Shown: positions 18,408 to 28,276 of the stretch, one piece after another
Layout of the letters: each line of letters starts with the position of its first letter
How positions within the stretch are numbered: the stretch's first letter is position 1
From: Hoeflea_A sp965228435
GTDB taxonomy: Bacteria > Pseudomonadota > Alphaproteobacteria > Rhizobiales > Rhizobiaceae
NCBI GenBank assembly: GCA_965228435.1
Contig: OZ245818.1
Span: 2,790,001 to 2,854,000, forward strand
Reading direction: 5' to 3'
Length of the DNA: 64,000 nucleotides
The notes under the pieces: model-generated
What the model saw: only the letters and a program-made list of their open reading frames with translations
Database searches by the model: none
Told to the model about the DNA's origin: nothing
Program-made: the position numbers and the translations under genes

Positions 18408-19775
18408 ATGACGGACCAGACCATGGATGGAGGCGATAGCCGCCCGGTCGACCGAAAGGGAGTCATCGGCTGGATGATGTTCGACTGGGCGACCCAGCCG
18501 TTCCACACGTTGATCATCACGTTTGTCTTTGCGCCCTACTTCGTGGCACACGTGGCTGAAAACGCTGTACGTGGTCAAGAGATCTGGGCGGTGGCTGTCG
18601 GCGTTGGAGGTGTTGCGATTGCGTTAATGGCACCGGTACTCGGTGCGATTGCCGACACGACGGGTCCTCGCAAACCCTGGATCTTGGCCTTTTCAATGCT
18701 TGGCGTGGTCGGTTGCTGGCTGCTCTGGTTCGCGGAGCCTGGCGGCGGTGACATGTGGCTTGTGATTTTCGCACTGATTCTAGGGCTGTTCGGCATGGAA
18801 TTTGCCGCGGTCTTCAACAATGCGATGATGCCTGATCTGGTACCGCGCTCCCGGCTCGGCCGCCTATCAGGCTCAGCTTGGGCACTGGGCTACATCGGAG
18901 GAATCGTATCACTCGTCATTGTCTTGGGTTTTCTCGCTGCGCAGCCTTCAACGGGAAAGACACTTTTGGGGTTCACGCCGCTCTTCGGCCTGGACGCCGC
19001 GACTTACCAGGGTGATCGCGCATCCGGACCGTTGTCGGCACTCTGGTATGTTGTTTTTGTTCTGCCGATGTTTCTGTTCACTCCGGACGTTCATCGACGC
19101 CGTGTATCACATGGTGCAATAAAACGAGGACTGCAACAGCTAGGCAAGACGCTGGAGCAGCTCCCCGAACAGCGCAGCTTCTTCAGTTTCCTGATCTCAA
19201 GCCTGTTTTATCGGGACGCGCTTAATGCTCTTTACTCGTTCGGTGGAATCTACGCCGCAGGCGTCCTCAAATGGTCGACGATACAGATCGGTATCTTTGG
19301 AATTCTGGCCGCAACCGTGGGAGTGCTTGGCGCTTGGGCTGGCGGGCAAATCGACGATAGATTTGGGCCCAAGTCTGTTGTCAGCACGAGTATCGTCGTT
19401 CTGACCTTATGCTGCCTGCTAGTTGTCTCCACGGCACCAGGGGAAGTGCTGTTCATCTCGGTTGGAACCGAATCTGATCTGCCCAACATTACGTTCTATA
19501 TAGCTGGATGTCTGATTGGTGCCGCCGGGGGAGCCTTGCAAGCTGCGTCGCGGACACTTTTGGTAGATCAAGCACAACCCGGTCAGGTGACAGAAGCTTT
19601 CGGGCTCTATGCACTTTCCGGCAAAGCAACTGCCTTTATTGGTCCGCTTCTTATCGGGGCTGCAACTTGGATATTCGACAGTCAAAGGTTGGGGGTTACA
19701 CCAATCATCGTTCTGTTCGCCGCTGGCATCTTTCTGCTTCCGCGCATCAAGAGTGCCCACGACGCGCGGCCCTGA
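18408..19775 (+). CDS. MFS transporter of the UMF1/Atg22-like family
   Basis: 455 residues with about 12 membrane segments. The N-terminal GWMMFDWATQPFHTLI is the signature of the UMF1 family, bacterial relatives of yeast Atg22, and DTTGPRKPWI follows helix 3. It starts 31 bases after the glutamate dehydrogenase with a GGGG/AAAGG ribosome site. Atg22 exports amino acids from the vacuole; an amino acid or peptide role here, fitting the glutamate dehydrogenase next door, is inference. Confidence 0.88.
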   Translation: MTDQTMDGGDSRPVDRKGVIGWMMFDWATQPFHTLIITFVFAPYFVAHVAENAVRGQEIWAVAVGVGGVAIALMAPVLGAIADTTGPRKPWILAFSMLGVVGCWLLWFAEPGGGDMWLVIFALILGLFGMEFAAVFNNAMMPDLVPRSRLGRLSGSAWALGYIGGIVSLVIVLGFLAAQPSTGKTLLGFTPLFGLDAATYQGDRASGPLSALWYVVFVLPMFLFTPDVHRRRVSHGAIKRGLQQLGKTLEQLPEQRSFFSFLISSLFYRDALNALYSFGGIYAAGVLKWSTIQIGIFGILAATVGVLGAWAGGQIDDRFGPKSVVSTSIVVLTLCCLLVVSTAPGEVLFISVGTESDLPNITFYIAGCLIGAAGGALQAASRTLLVDQAQPGQVTEAFGLYALSGKATAFIGPLLIGAATWIFDSQRLGVTPIIVLFAAGIFLLPRIKSAHDARP

Positions 19776-19796
19776 CGGCTGCCACTGCAACTGATC

Positions 19797-21413
19797 TCAG
19801 TGCCTGAAGTGCCGCATGCCGGTGAAGACCATGGCGATGCCAGCCTCATCGGCTGCCTTGATCACCTCGTCGTCGCGCATCGAACCGCCCGGTTGGATGA
19901 CGGCGGTGGCGCCGGCCTCGATGGCCGATATCAGCCCGTCGGCAAAGGGGAAGAAGGCGTCCGAGGCGACAACGGATCCGCGGGTCAGCGGTTCTGCCAG
20001 GCCAAGCGCCTCGGCGGCATCTTCTGCCTTTCGGGCGGCGATGCGCGACGAGTCGATGCGGCTCATTTGGCCGGCGCCAATGCCCACGGTGGCACCGTCG
20101 CGGCAATAGACGATGGCGTTCGACTTGACGTGTTTGGCGACGCGAAACGCGAATTTCAGATCGTTCATCTCTGCATCGCTCGGTGTTCGAGCCGTCACGC
20201 ATTTCACCTCGATATCGTCGATGCAGCCATTGTCGCGTGACTGCACCAGCATGCCGCCGGCGACGGTTTTGGCCGACAGGCCGGGCGCACGCGGATCGGC
20301 AAGGCCCCCGGTGGACAGGAGGCGCAGGTTCTTCTTTTCGGCGATCACAGCGCGCGCCGCGTCCGAGACGTCCGGTGCAATGATGACCTCGGTGAAGATC
20401 TTGACGATTTCACGGGCCGCTGCTTCGTCGAGTGTGCGGTTGAAGGCAACGATCCCGCCGAATGCCGAGACCGGGTCGCAGGCAAGGGCTGCTTCATAGG
20501 CTGATTTCAGGCTGTCTCCCACGGCAACACCACAAGGATTGGCGTGCTTGATGATGGCGCAGGCCGATGCATCCTCCGGGGCAAATTCGCTGACCAGTTC
20601 GAACGCGGCATCGGTATCGTTGATGTTGTTGTAGGAAAGCTGTTTGCCCTGATGCAAAACAGCGCTCGCCACCCCTGGTCGCGGATCGCCCGAGACATAG
20701 AATCCGGCGGTCTGATGCGGGTTCTCACCATAGCGCATGACATCCCGAAGCGAGCCCGCAAGAATGCGTCTTTCGGGAGTTGCTTGCTTTAATTCGTCGG
20801 CGAACCATCCGGCAATGGCGGCGTCATAAGACGCGGTTCTCGCATAGGCTCGAGCCGCCATGGATTTCCGAAAAGCCAGACTTAGCTGGCCGTTACCGGA
20901 ATCGAGTTCCTCACCCAGCGCCGCGTAATCTGCGACGTTCGTGATCACGGTGACATAAGCATGGTTCTTGGCCGCTGCGCGGATCATCGCCGGTCCGCCG
21001 ATGTCGATGTTCTCGACCGTCGTGTCATAGTCGCCACCCGCTGCCCGCACCGCCTCGAAGGGGTAGAGATCGATCACGGCGATATCGATCGGTTCGATCG
21101 CATTGTCCTGCATGGCAGCGGCATGGTCGGCATCGTCGCGGATCGCCAGCAGCCCGCCATGCACGCCCGGATGCAGGGTTTTGACCCGTCCGTCCATGAT
21201 CTCCGGAAAGCCGGTCAGGTCGGAGACATCACGCACCGCAAGGCCGGCATCAGCGAGTTTTTTGGCGGTTCCTCCGGTCGATACGAGTTCAATCCCGTGG
21301 CTTGCCAGTTTCTCGGCGAGCGGCACCAGGCCTGATTTGTCGGAGACGGACAGCAGGGCTCGGCGGGGCCGAACGAGATCCGGCGCCGGGATGTGTTTGG
21401 ACGAAACGGCCAT
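19797..21413 (-). CDS. purH: Bifunctional AICAR transformylase / IMP cyclohydrolase
   Basis: 538 residues with the two PurH domains: an N-terminal MGS-like IMP cyclohydrolase (RRALLSVSDKSGLVPLAEKL, GRVKTLHPGVHGG) and a C-terminal transformylase (LRYGENPHQ-like segment MRYGENPHQTAGFY, the catalytic KHANPCG, and AFNRTLDEAAA). It performs the last two steps to IMP. ATG is preceded by AAGGA. It lies downstream of the heparinase-like gene on the same strand. Confidence 0.97.
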   Translation of the reverse strand: MAVSSKHIPAPDLVRPRRALLSVSDKSGLVPLAEKLASHGIELVSTGGTAKKLADAGLAVRDVSDLTGFPEIMDGRVKTLHPGVHGGLLAIRDDADHAAAMQDNAIEPIDIAVIDLYPFEAVRAAGGDYDTTVENIDIGGPAMIRAAAKNHAYVTVITNVADYAALGEELDSGNGQLSLAFRKSMAARAYARTASYDAAIAGWFADELKQATPERRILAGSLRDVMRYGENPHQTAGFYVSGDPRPGVASAVLHQGKQLSYNNINDTDAAFELVSEFAPEDASACAIIKHANPCGVAVGDSLKSAYEAALACDPVSAFGGIVAFNRTLDEAAAREIVKIFTEVIIAPDVSDAARAVIAEKKNLRLLSTGGLADPRAPGLSAKTVAGGMLVQSRDNGCIDDIEVKCVTARTPSDAEMNDLKFAFRVAKHVKSNAIVYCRDGATVGIGAGQMSRIDSSRIAARKAEDAAEALGLAEPLTRGSVVASDAFFPFADGLISAIEAGATAVIQPGGSMRDDEVIKAADEAGIAMVFTGMRHFRH

Positions 21414-21534
21414 AGCAACGATCCTTCAAGGGGAAACCGTCGTTCGCGTAGCATAGTGCAGCGCAATAATGAACCGTCCGCGCACTGTTCGAGGTGGGTT
21501 CGGGGCGGGTATCCCCGGCTTGTGGATCAGGATG

Positions 21535-23241
21535 TTATTTCCGGGTCTTCGGAACCGAGCGGACAAAGGTCCAGGCGATTTCCGATTTCTGCGAAATCAC
21601 CATGTTGACGACGATCTGCGCCGACCGGCGCGGCCCGGCGAGATCGGCAAAGAAAATGTCTTCCTCGATCTCCGCATCGACATCGGGCGAATAGAAAGTC
21701 CAGAACTCGCCATCGCTTGCGGTCAGGACGAGGTCGTTGTTCTTGTCGCGGGACAGCTGGATTTTTGGATGAATATGGAAACGGATCGCAGCCTGGGTGT
21801 CGCGGGCGATCGACAGGTCGTAGCGCGATGATTTGGCCAATCGGTCGCGGCCGGACAGAACATTGCCTTCTGCACTCAGCTGCAGGGTGCGCTCATGCAC
21901 CAGCCCGAAGCGTTCGGCGAAACCGTCATGTTTGGCGACAAAACCCTGGCGGCCGGAATCGTCATCGCGGCGCTCGACGTCGACATTGGCCGGGCCTGAA
22001 ACGATGACCGGGCCCAGATAGGAAGAGTTGGAAATCGTTGCCGATGAGGTGTCGGCAACCGTCAATGTCGTGTGGGCGGCGGTGGTGCGCGCCAGCTTGG
22101 CATAGCTTGGCTGGAAATAGGCCGGGGCGCCGCAATTGACAATAAAGCGGTTGCGGCCGCACGACATTTCGAAGGAGAGGCAGCCGGCATGGGCGGTGGC
22201 CGACAGTTCTCCCGGAGGTGGCGGCCCGGTATCGGCAAGCACGATGGTCTTGCGGTTGGCCAACCGCTGATACTTCATCTGCGGCGTCAGTTTAAGCGGC
22301 TCGCCACCGGCTTCGTCATAGCGCAGGACCGATAGAAGCCGGTCGGCCGGTTGCGCCGTTGCGCCGTTGAACAGCGCCAGCGTGCCGTCGGTATGGCGGA
22401 AGAAGCGCAGCGCCTGGAACATGCGGTCGATACTGGGTACCAGCCCCTTGGGCGGCGTGTGACCGAGATTGAGGTAGGTCTGGCGCAACGGCAACAGGTC
22501 GGCCAGCAAGGTCATGTTGACCTGCGGATTGCGCGACACGTGGCCGCCATCGGGCAGGATCTGTTTTTCCAGTTCGATGTCGAGGTTGCGCGCCGCAACC
22601 TTGATGGCGGACGGGCTGGCCGGCGTTGCCAGCGTCGTCATGGCCAGAGCCATGTAAACCCGGAACCGCGACTCCCCTTCGCGCATAACAGGGGCCATGC
22701 GGCGCAGGTAACGGTTCTGCTGGGCGATGCTGCGAATGAACCGCTTGTAGAAGCCACGATCCTGGTTCTTCAGAATGATCGGCGAGTGCGAGAGCCACGC
22801 CAGAAGGCGCTGGGCGGTCACGTCCGGCTGCCAGGCAATGCCGACCTTGCTTTTGCCCCAGGTGTTGATCCAGTCTTCGGTGAGTTGACGGGCATCGGCG
22901 AAGGCTTCGTCGGTCTCCGCGGCGCGCAGGTGGCGCAGCCAGCGGAAACTGTGAAGCGATTCCTCGAACCCCTCTGACGGCCCCACCATCAGGAAAGGAG
23001 ACTGTCCTTCGGTCTCAAGCACCCGGCCTGCCAGCGGAAACCGACCGGTGTGGATTTCATGGGCAATATAGGGGTCTGCAATGCGCAGATCGGTCGGTGC
23101 GACGATGAGCCGGTCGGGCACTTTGCCGAAAATACGCCAGGCGGCAATACGGCCGATCGACAGCCGGCGCGTTATGCGTCGTCCGGTTTCACGCAGATAA
23201 AGCGGCACGACGTGCCGAAACTGAGTCAATGCTGCCGCCAA
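21535..23241 (-). CDS. Heparinase II/III family protein
   Basis: 568 residues. The N-terminal part has the alpha/alpha toroid seen in heparinase II/III-like proteins (DEAFADARQLTEDWINTW, WQPDVTAQRLLAWLSHS), and the C-terminal beta domain contains RNRFIVNCGAP, AAHTTLTVADTSSA and RDRLAKSSRYDLSIA. The enzymatic lyases of this family degrade uronic-acid polysaccharides, but the copy between rsmB and purH is common in Hyphomicrobiales and its substrate is unknown. The start is a TTG at 23241. No signal peptide is evident. Confidence 0.85.
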   Translation of the reverse strand: MAAALTQFRHVVPLYLRETGRRITRRLSIGRIAAWRIFGKVPDRLIVAPTDLRIADPYIAHEIHTGRFPLAGRVLETEGQSPFLMVGPSEGFEESLHSFRWLRHLRAAETDEAFADARQLTEDWINTWGKSKVGIAWQPDVTAQRLLAWLSHSPIILKNQDRGFYKRFIRSIAQQNRYLRRMAPVMREGESRFRVYMALAMTTLATPASPSAIKVAARNLDIELEKQILPDGGHVSRNPQVNMTLLADLLPLRQTYLNLGHTPPKGLVPSIDRMFQALRFFRHTDGTLALFNGATAQPADRLLSVLRYDEAGGEPLKLTPQMKYQRLANRKTIVLADTGPPPPGELSATAHAGCLSFEMSCGRNRFIVNCGAPAYFQPSYAKLARTTAAHTTLTVADTSSATISNSSYLGPVIVSGPANVDVERRDDDSGRQGFVAKHDGFAERFGLVHERTLQLSAEGNVLSGRDRLAKSSRYDLSIARDTQAAIRFHIHPKIQLSRDKNNDLVLTASDGEFWTFYSPDVDAEIEEDIFFADLAGPRRSAQIVVNMVISQKSEIAWTFVRSVPKTRK

Positions 23242-23325
23242 ACCCTATCCCCGTACTCCCCGTGAAGGGGCGCCCGTCCGTCTATACCATAAGACTATTT
23301 CGTCGACAGGGTAAATGAATGCCAA

Positions 23326-24708
23326 CTATTTGTCCTGATTGTCCATAACTATCAGGACACTGGCATAGAAGCCATCAAGGCCGGAAAACCGCGGATCATC
23401 CGCCGGCAGCATGGCCGGTGTGGTGCGAATGTCGCCTTGCGGTGTCACCGCTGCTTCGAGTCCCGGCCATGCGTCCGGCGCAATGGCCCGCCTTTCGACG
23501 TCCGGGCGTTCCTGAAGCAGTTCCGCGACAAGATCTTCACCCTCAGCCGGGTCAAGTGAGCAATTGGAGAAAACCACGGTTCCGCCGGGTCGGACCAGCG
23601 ACAGTGCCCGGCGCAGCATGCGCGCCTGCAGGTCGGCCAGTTTGGCCACGTCTTCAGGGCCCTTTGTCCAGGGGATGTCAGGGTGTCTTCTGACCGTGCC
23701 GGTCGACGAACACGGCGCATCAAGCAGAACGCCGTCGAACAGGTTGGTCGGTTGCCAGTCCAGCAGATTGCCCTGGCAGATCTCGACTTCGAGCTGCAGG
23801 CGCTGCAGATTCTGTTCCAGCCGCTTCAGCCGGTTGGCGGACAGGTCGAGCGCCGTGACCCTTGCTCCGGCTGCCGCAAGCTGTGCGGTCTTGCCGCCCG
23901 GCGCGGCGCACAGATCGGCAATAGCCTGTCCCGCCACGTCGCCGAAGAGCTTGGCCGGAATTGCCGCCGCGGCGTCCTGCACCCACCAGGCGCCTTCCGA
24001 GAAACCCGGCAGCTCCGTGACAGGTCCGTCGGGGCCAACAAGACGCACACTGCCAGTCGGCAGGACCGTGCCGCCAAGCCGTTCGGCCCAGCCAGGTGGA
24101 TCCGCCTTGACGGTCAGGTCGAGAGGCGCCGGTGTGGCGTGTGCCCGCAAGATTCCGTCCGTCGCATCGCCATAAACCGCGTGAAGTCGGTCAGCGAACC
24201 AGGCGGGGGCGTTGACTGTATTGGCTTCGAGCTCCGGCAATCGGGTGGTTTTTTCACGGCTCATGCGACGCAGAACAGCATTGACCAGCGGCGCAAAGCG
24301 GCGATTGCGCGGATCGCCACGGGCTTGCTCAACGGCAAGATCGACGGCCGCGCGGTCCGGCGTGCCGAGATAGAGGATCTGTGCCGCGGCAACCGTCAGC
24401 ACATGGACGAGTGCGCGGGCTCCTTCCGGTAATGGCCGCTCCACCAGCTTCGCCAGAAAGGCCTCGATCACCGGCAAGTGGCGTAGCGAGGCCAGGATGA
24501 TGGCTCGCGTCAGTGCCTGGTCTGCCGGTGAGAGATCCCGATAGGCCCGGTTGCCGTTGGTGGGATCCAGCATTCCGTCAAGCGATGTCTGCCGGTCGAC
24601 GACAGCCGCCAGAATGCGTGCTGCGACACGCCGCGGCGCCAGTCCGGGCTTATCTCCGTCATGCGAGGAAGGCTGCGATGTCTTTGAGGCCGCGCGGCTG
24701 CGGCTCAA
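23326..24708 (-). CDS. rsmB: 16S rRNA (cytosine-967 C5)-methyltransferase
   Basis: 460 residues with an N-terminal NusB-like RNA-binding domain (~residues 25-160) and a C-terminal SAM methyltransferase. Motifs are DLCAAPGGKTAQLAAAGA, the catalytic cysteine in LLDAPCSSTGTVRRHPDI and NCSLDPAEGED. It methylates C967 of 16S rRNA. The start is an unusual TTG overlapping the htpX stop (TTGA), with GGGG eight bases before it, so translation is coupled to htpX. Confidence 0.93.
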   Translation of the reverse strand: MSRSRAASKTSQPSSHDGDKPGLAPRRVAARILAAVVDRQTSLDGMLDPTNGNRAYRDLSPADQALTRAIILASLRHLPVIEAFLAKLVERPLPEGARALVHVLTVAAAQILYLGTPDRAAVDLAVEQARGDPRNRRFAPLVNAVLRRMSREKTTRLPELEANTVNAPAWFADRLHAVYGDATDGILRAHATPAPLDLTVKADPPGWAERLGGTVLPTGSVRLVGPDGPVTELPGFSEGAWWVQDAAAAIPAKLFGDVAGQAIADLCAAPGGKTAQLAAAGARVTALDLSANRLKRLEQNLQRLQLEVEICQGNLLDWQPTNLFDGVLLDAPCSSTGTVRRHPDIPWTKGPEDVAKLADLQARMLRRALSLVRPGGTVVFSNCSLDPAEGEDLVAELLQERPDVERRAIAPDAWPGLEAAVTPQGDIRTTPAMLPADDPRFSGLDGFYASVLIVMDNQDK

Positions 24709-25685
24709 GACCAGGGCCCCTTTGGTGTCCGGCGACCGCCGGGATTGCGGCCCCAGGGTCCATTGGTGTCCGGATCGGCGGTTCTCTCAGGAGCCCGGGG
24801 TGACCGGGGTTCTTGACGTGCCCGAGGCGCCGGCGTGTCGGACTGGCCCCACTCGGCGGCCATCTGATGCAGGGCGGCAACGCGGTTTTCAGTCGCCGGG
24901 TGGGTCGAGAATAGCCCATCCATGCGCTGGCCGGCCAACGGGTTGATGATGAACATATGGGCCGTTGCGGGGTTGCGCTCAGCGTCTTCGTTGACGACGC
25001 GGCGCCCGCCACCGGCGATCTTTTCGAGCGCCGATGCAAGCCACATCGGGTTGCCGCAGATTTCGGCACCACCGCGATCGGCGGAGTATTCGCGAGTGCG
25101 GCTGATCGCCATCTGCACCAGACCGGCCGCCAACGGCGCCAGGATCATGGCGGCCAGAACACCGACAATGCCGAGCGGATTGTTGCGTGCGCCACGGAAG
25201 AAGAAGGCAAAATTGGCGAGCATCGTGATGGCGCCGGCAAGTGTTGCCGTGATCGTCATGGTCAGGGTGTCGCGATGTTTCACATGCGCAAGCTCATGCG
25301 CCATGACACCTGCGACTTCTTCGTGGCTCAACCGGTGCAACAGCCCGGTGGTCGCCGCGACGGCGGCATTTTCCGGATTACGACCCGTGGCGAAGGCGTT
25401 GGGCTGATCGTTGTTGATCAGATAGACCTTCGGCATGGGCAGGTCGGCGCGTTCCGCCAACTGCTTGACGATGCCATAATATTCCGGGGCGGATTGGGCA
25501 TTCACCTCGACAGCATGGTGCATCCGGAGCACCATCTTGTCGGCGTTCCAGTAGGAAAACAGGTTCATTCCGGCCGCAATAGCAAGGGCAATCATCATGC
25601 CGCCTGTTCCGCCGATCATATATCCGATCGCCATGAACAAAGCGGTCATGAAGGCCAGCAGCATTGCGGTTCGCACCATATTCAT
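24705..25685 (-). CDS. htpX: Membrane zinc metalloprotease HtpX
   Basis: 326 residues. Two N-terminal membrane helices (~residues 7-46) are followed by the M48 peptidase domain with the zinc site AHELAHVKHRD (H130, E131, H134) and a further ligand in REYSADRGGAEI. HtpX degrades misfolded inner-membrane proteins. ATG at 25685 with GGAG eight bases upstream is preferred over GTG at 25694. The C-terminus is a long proline- and arginine-rich tail (~residues 290-326), longer than in the E. coli enzyme. Confidence 0.93.
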   Translation of the reverse strand: MNMVRTAMLLAFMTALFMAIGYMIGGTGGMMIALAIAAGMNLFSYWNADKMVLRMHHAVEVNAQSAPEYYGIVKQLAERADLPMPKVYLINNDQPNAFATGRNPENAAVAATTGLLHRLSHEEVAGVMAHELAHVKHRDTLTMTITATLAGAITMLANFAFFFRGARNNPLGIVGVLAAMILAPLAAGLVQMAISRTREYSADRGGAEICGNPMWLASALEKIAGGGRRVVNEDAERNPATAHMFIINPLAGQRMDGLFSTHPATENRVAALHQMAAEWGQSDTPAPRARQEPRSPRAPERTADPDTNGPWGRNPGGRRTPKGPWS

Positions 25686-25747
25686 GGCATGCACTCCAAT
25701 GCGGGGTCCTTTGCCCTATATGATGGGGTGTGCGGGAGCGGAGTTCA

Positions 25748-26014
25748 ATGCGTCAGGAAGAGCAATCGAACAAGACCAACGAGGCCTTGAACCAGCCTGG
25801 CCCGACGCCGGAAACGGCGAGCGAGGAAAAGCCTGATACGCGGCGTTTCGAAGACCTTCCTCCAGCTGCTCAGCGCGCCCTGAAAGAGGCCCAGGCCCGG
25901 CGGGAAAAACAGGATGACCATGCCGGTCAGCCGGCCGAAGTCGGTGGCCGCGGCGGCAAGGATCCATCGCGTTACGGAGACTGGGAGATCGATGGCCGGG
26001 CCGTCGATTTTTAA
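25748..26014 (+). CDS. DUF1674 protein, SdhAF4-like succinate dehydrogenase assembly factor
   Basis: 88 residues. The N-terminal 70 residues are charged and low in complexity; the C-terminus GGKDPSRYGDWEIDGRAVDF is the conserved DUF1674/SDHAF4 signature. In mitochondria the protein protects the flavinylated SdhA subunit before complex II assembly; a similar role is likely here. ATG at 25748 follows a GGAG site. It is divergent from htpX. Confidence 0.9.
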   Translation: MRQEEQSNKTNEALNQPGPTPETASEEKPDTRRFEDLPPAAQRALKEAQARREKQDDHAGQPAEVGGRGGKDPSRYGDWEIDGRAVDF

Positions 26015-26375
26015 CGGCAGACTTAAGTCTCCATTAAGCGTCTTGGCAAAAGCAAGGCGTTATTCAGCCTATTTCGCAGCCGGTTAACTTTCGTTCAAGG
26101 CTGTCTTTTCATAGTCTCGGATGCAGAACCGCCCCGGATGGCATCGGGGTCGTGGTGACCGGACTGCACCGTTTTCTGACATTTGTCCCGGTTACCCAGC
26201 AATGCCGCAATCAGTGCGGCGATGCGATGGTCGGCCGGGGGAGACGAAGCCGCTACCGCACAATCGGCACACGGTCCGCAAGGGCCGAGGGACATTGATT
26301 GCGCATAGACACGGTTTCGTTGAGCGACGAGACCGGTTGCACTGCCTTGTCCCATTATTCGTAGGGGCAACGACC
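26015..26375 (+). other. Intergenic region before the first vWA gene
   Basis: 361 bases without a supportable gene. A GCCGC/GCGGC hairpin lies near 26203-26221. The frame upstream of 26376 stays open but lacks a ribosome site and any family match, so it is treated as the leader and promoter of the TadG-like gene. An AGGGG ribosome site ends it. Confidence 0.4.
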
Positions 26376-27992
26376 ATGAAATCCGCTCGCTCAAGGTTCT
26401 CCGCCAAGCGATTCCTCCGAAACAAGGATGGCAATTTCGCCATTCACTTCGGACTTGCGGCGACGTTCATCTTTTTGGCCGGCGGCCTTGCAGTCGACTA
26501 TACGATGGCGCTCGGCACCAAGGTCCGGATCAACAACGCGCTCGATTCCGCGTCGCTGGCGACAGGCCGAGCGCTGGCCATTGGTGAAATCCCCTCGACC
26601 GGCGATGCGGCCGAAAACTATTTCAAGGCGGTGTTCGCGGCGAATGTGGGCGACGATGCCTTCGATTCGACCACCTACACGCTCAAGAACTTCAATCTGG
26701 ATATGGCTGCGAAGACCGTGTCGGCTGAGGTTGAAGTCGACCAGAAGCTGACTCTGGCAAGGGTCAGGACCCTCGATGCGGATCAGACCGTCGCCAGTTT
26801 CTCGGCGGCGAGTTTCGGCATCGGCGCAGTCGAAGTCGCCATGGTGCTCGACGTGACCGGTTCCATGGGCAACGGATACGGCAGCAAGCTGAACAATCTG
26901 AAGGCCGCGGCAACGCTCGCCGTCACCGAGCTTCTGGATGCCAACACCCCGACGGACGAAAACATCCGTATCAGCCTGGTTCCCTACGCTTATGGTGTAA
27001 ACGCCGGTCCGCTGGCGAAATATGTCTATCCCGACTATCGCGAATGGAAGAGCGATGCGCCCGTTTATGATCCAAGCTTCCCGGCCGGGTACGACGTCGA
27101 TGCCTTCCAGGCTCCCTACAAGACCTATTGCTACTGGGTTCAGAACCGGGTTTCGCCGCCCGCCTTCGATTATGCCGGTTTTGACGGTACCTCCGGGATG
27201 CCAAAACCCATCAATGCGTCCTTTAACCTTGGCTCCAGCGCTGACGCTCCGTTGTTTGAACCGCGCTATCAGCTGGCCAGCCACGGCGGTTACAGCGGCA
27301 CCTATACGTGCTTCCTGCCGAACGATTTTCGGGTCAACAGCGACGGAACCAATGTCGACGATTGCGCGACGGACCGGAAGGCACCGAAAACCAGCGGTCG
27401 GCCGAACTACCAGTATACGGACGAGAATCCGTCGAAGGGCATGATCAGCCGCGACTCCAGGCTTTACAAGAACTACTGCCCGAGCGCTCCGCTCGTCACT
27501 TTGACCAGCAATGAGACGACGTTGACAAGCGCCATCAGCGGGCTGACGGGAAGCGGCTATACCGCCGGCCATATCGGCCTGCAGTGGGCCTGGTACACGA
27601 TCTCCCCGAAGTGGGTGGATTACATCCCCGGTACGGCCTCGGATCCCGGCGACATGGCCATTGACGACGATCTTGCAAAATTCATCATTCTGATGACCGA
27701 CGGTATCTTCAACACGGCCTATGCCGGAACGAATTCCAGCTACGTTACCAGTCAGCCGAGCCTGTCGGAGTTCCATACCGACAAGCTGTGCGACAACATC
27801 AAGGGCCAGGGAATCAAGATCTTCACCATCGGCTACGCCACGCCCTCCTATGCGGATGCGATGCTGGAAGACTGTGCCTCACCGGATGAGGGTACGTTTA
27901 CCTATTCCTACGAGCCGAACACGGCGAACGAACTGAAAAGCACCTTTCAGACCATCGCCAACATGATTCGCACCCTGCGGCTGTCGAAATAG
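26376..27992 (+). CDS. TadG-like pilus assembly protein with von Willebrand A domain, copy 1
   Basis: 538 residues. The N-terminus RFLRNKDGNFAIHFGLAAT with the following hydrophobic segment is the type-IV-prepilin-like TadE/TadG region that anchors such proteins in the inner membrane. A von Willebrand factor A domain begins near residue 155, with the MIDAS motif DVTGSMG (D159) and the later MTDGIFNTAYAG. TadG-type proteins are minor parts of Flp/Tad pili. No other tad genes are nearby. Copy 2 follows directly; copy 1 has an extra block of roughly 45-50 residues in the middle of the vWA region. Confidence 0.87.
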   Translation: MKSARSRFSAKRFLRNKDGNFAIHFGLAATFIFLAGGLAVDYTMALGTKVRINNALDSASLATGRALAIGEIPSTGDAAENYFKAVFAANVGDDAFDSTTYTLKNFNLDMAAKTVSAEVEVDQKLTLARVRTLDADQTVASFSAASFGIGAVEVAMVLDVTGSMGNGYGSKLNNLKAAATLAVTELLDANTPTDENIRISLVPYAYGVNAGPLAKYVYPDYREWKSDAPVYDPSFPAGYDVDAFQAPYKTYCYWVQNRVSPPAFDYAGFDGTSGMPKPINASFNLGSSADAPLFEPRYQLASHGGYSGTYTCFLPNDFRVNSDGTNVDDCATDRKAPKTSGRPNYQYTDENPSKGMISRDSRLYKNYCPSAPLVTLTSNETTLTSAISGLTGSGYTAGHIGLQWAWYTISPKWVDYIPGTASDPGDMAIDDDLAKFIILMTDGIFNTAYAGTNSSYVTSQPSLSEFHTDKLCDNIKGQGIKIFTIGYATPSYADAMLEDCASPDEGTFTYSYEPNTANELKSTFQTIANMIRTLRLSK

Positions 27993-28040
27993 TGTCGAAA
28001 CAGCCTCTGGGGCGTTCCACATCAGATTGACACGATCAAA

Positions 28041-28071
28041 CGATGCGCCCTCGGCGCATCGTCTTTGTTTT
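28041..28071 (+). terminator. Rho-independent terminator after vWA copy 1
   Basis: A perfect 9-bp stem CGATGCGCC (28041-28049) / GGCGCATCG (28053-28061) with a CTC loop is followed by TCTTTGTTTT. It separates the two vWA genes, so they are probably transcribed independently. Confidence 0.88.
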
Positions 28072-28276
28072 GGTCGCCCAAGAGCCTAAAACTTCGTCGA
28101 TTTTATTGAAGAATCAGAGCCTTGCGCAGTTCGGTAAAATTGTATCGATCGATTTAAATTCATCTAAAATCTAATCTTTTACAGTGGAACATGATCGAAC
28201 CCGGCGGACAGTCCATGACCGGGCCCCGGCTGTCGGGATCAAAAACAATGTTGTCAATCTGATGGGAAGATTCGCA

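Noticed and set aside
26121..26375. 5' extension of the first vWA gene by about 85 residues
   Set aside because: No ribosome site or conserved sequence; the start at 26376 aligns with the tandem copy.
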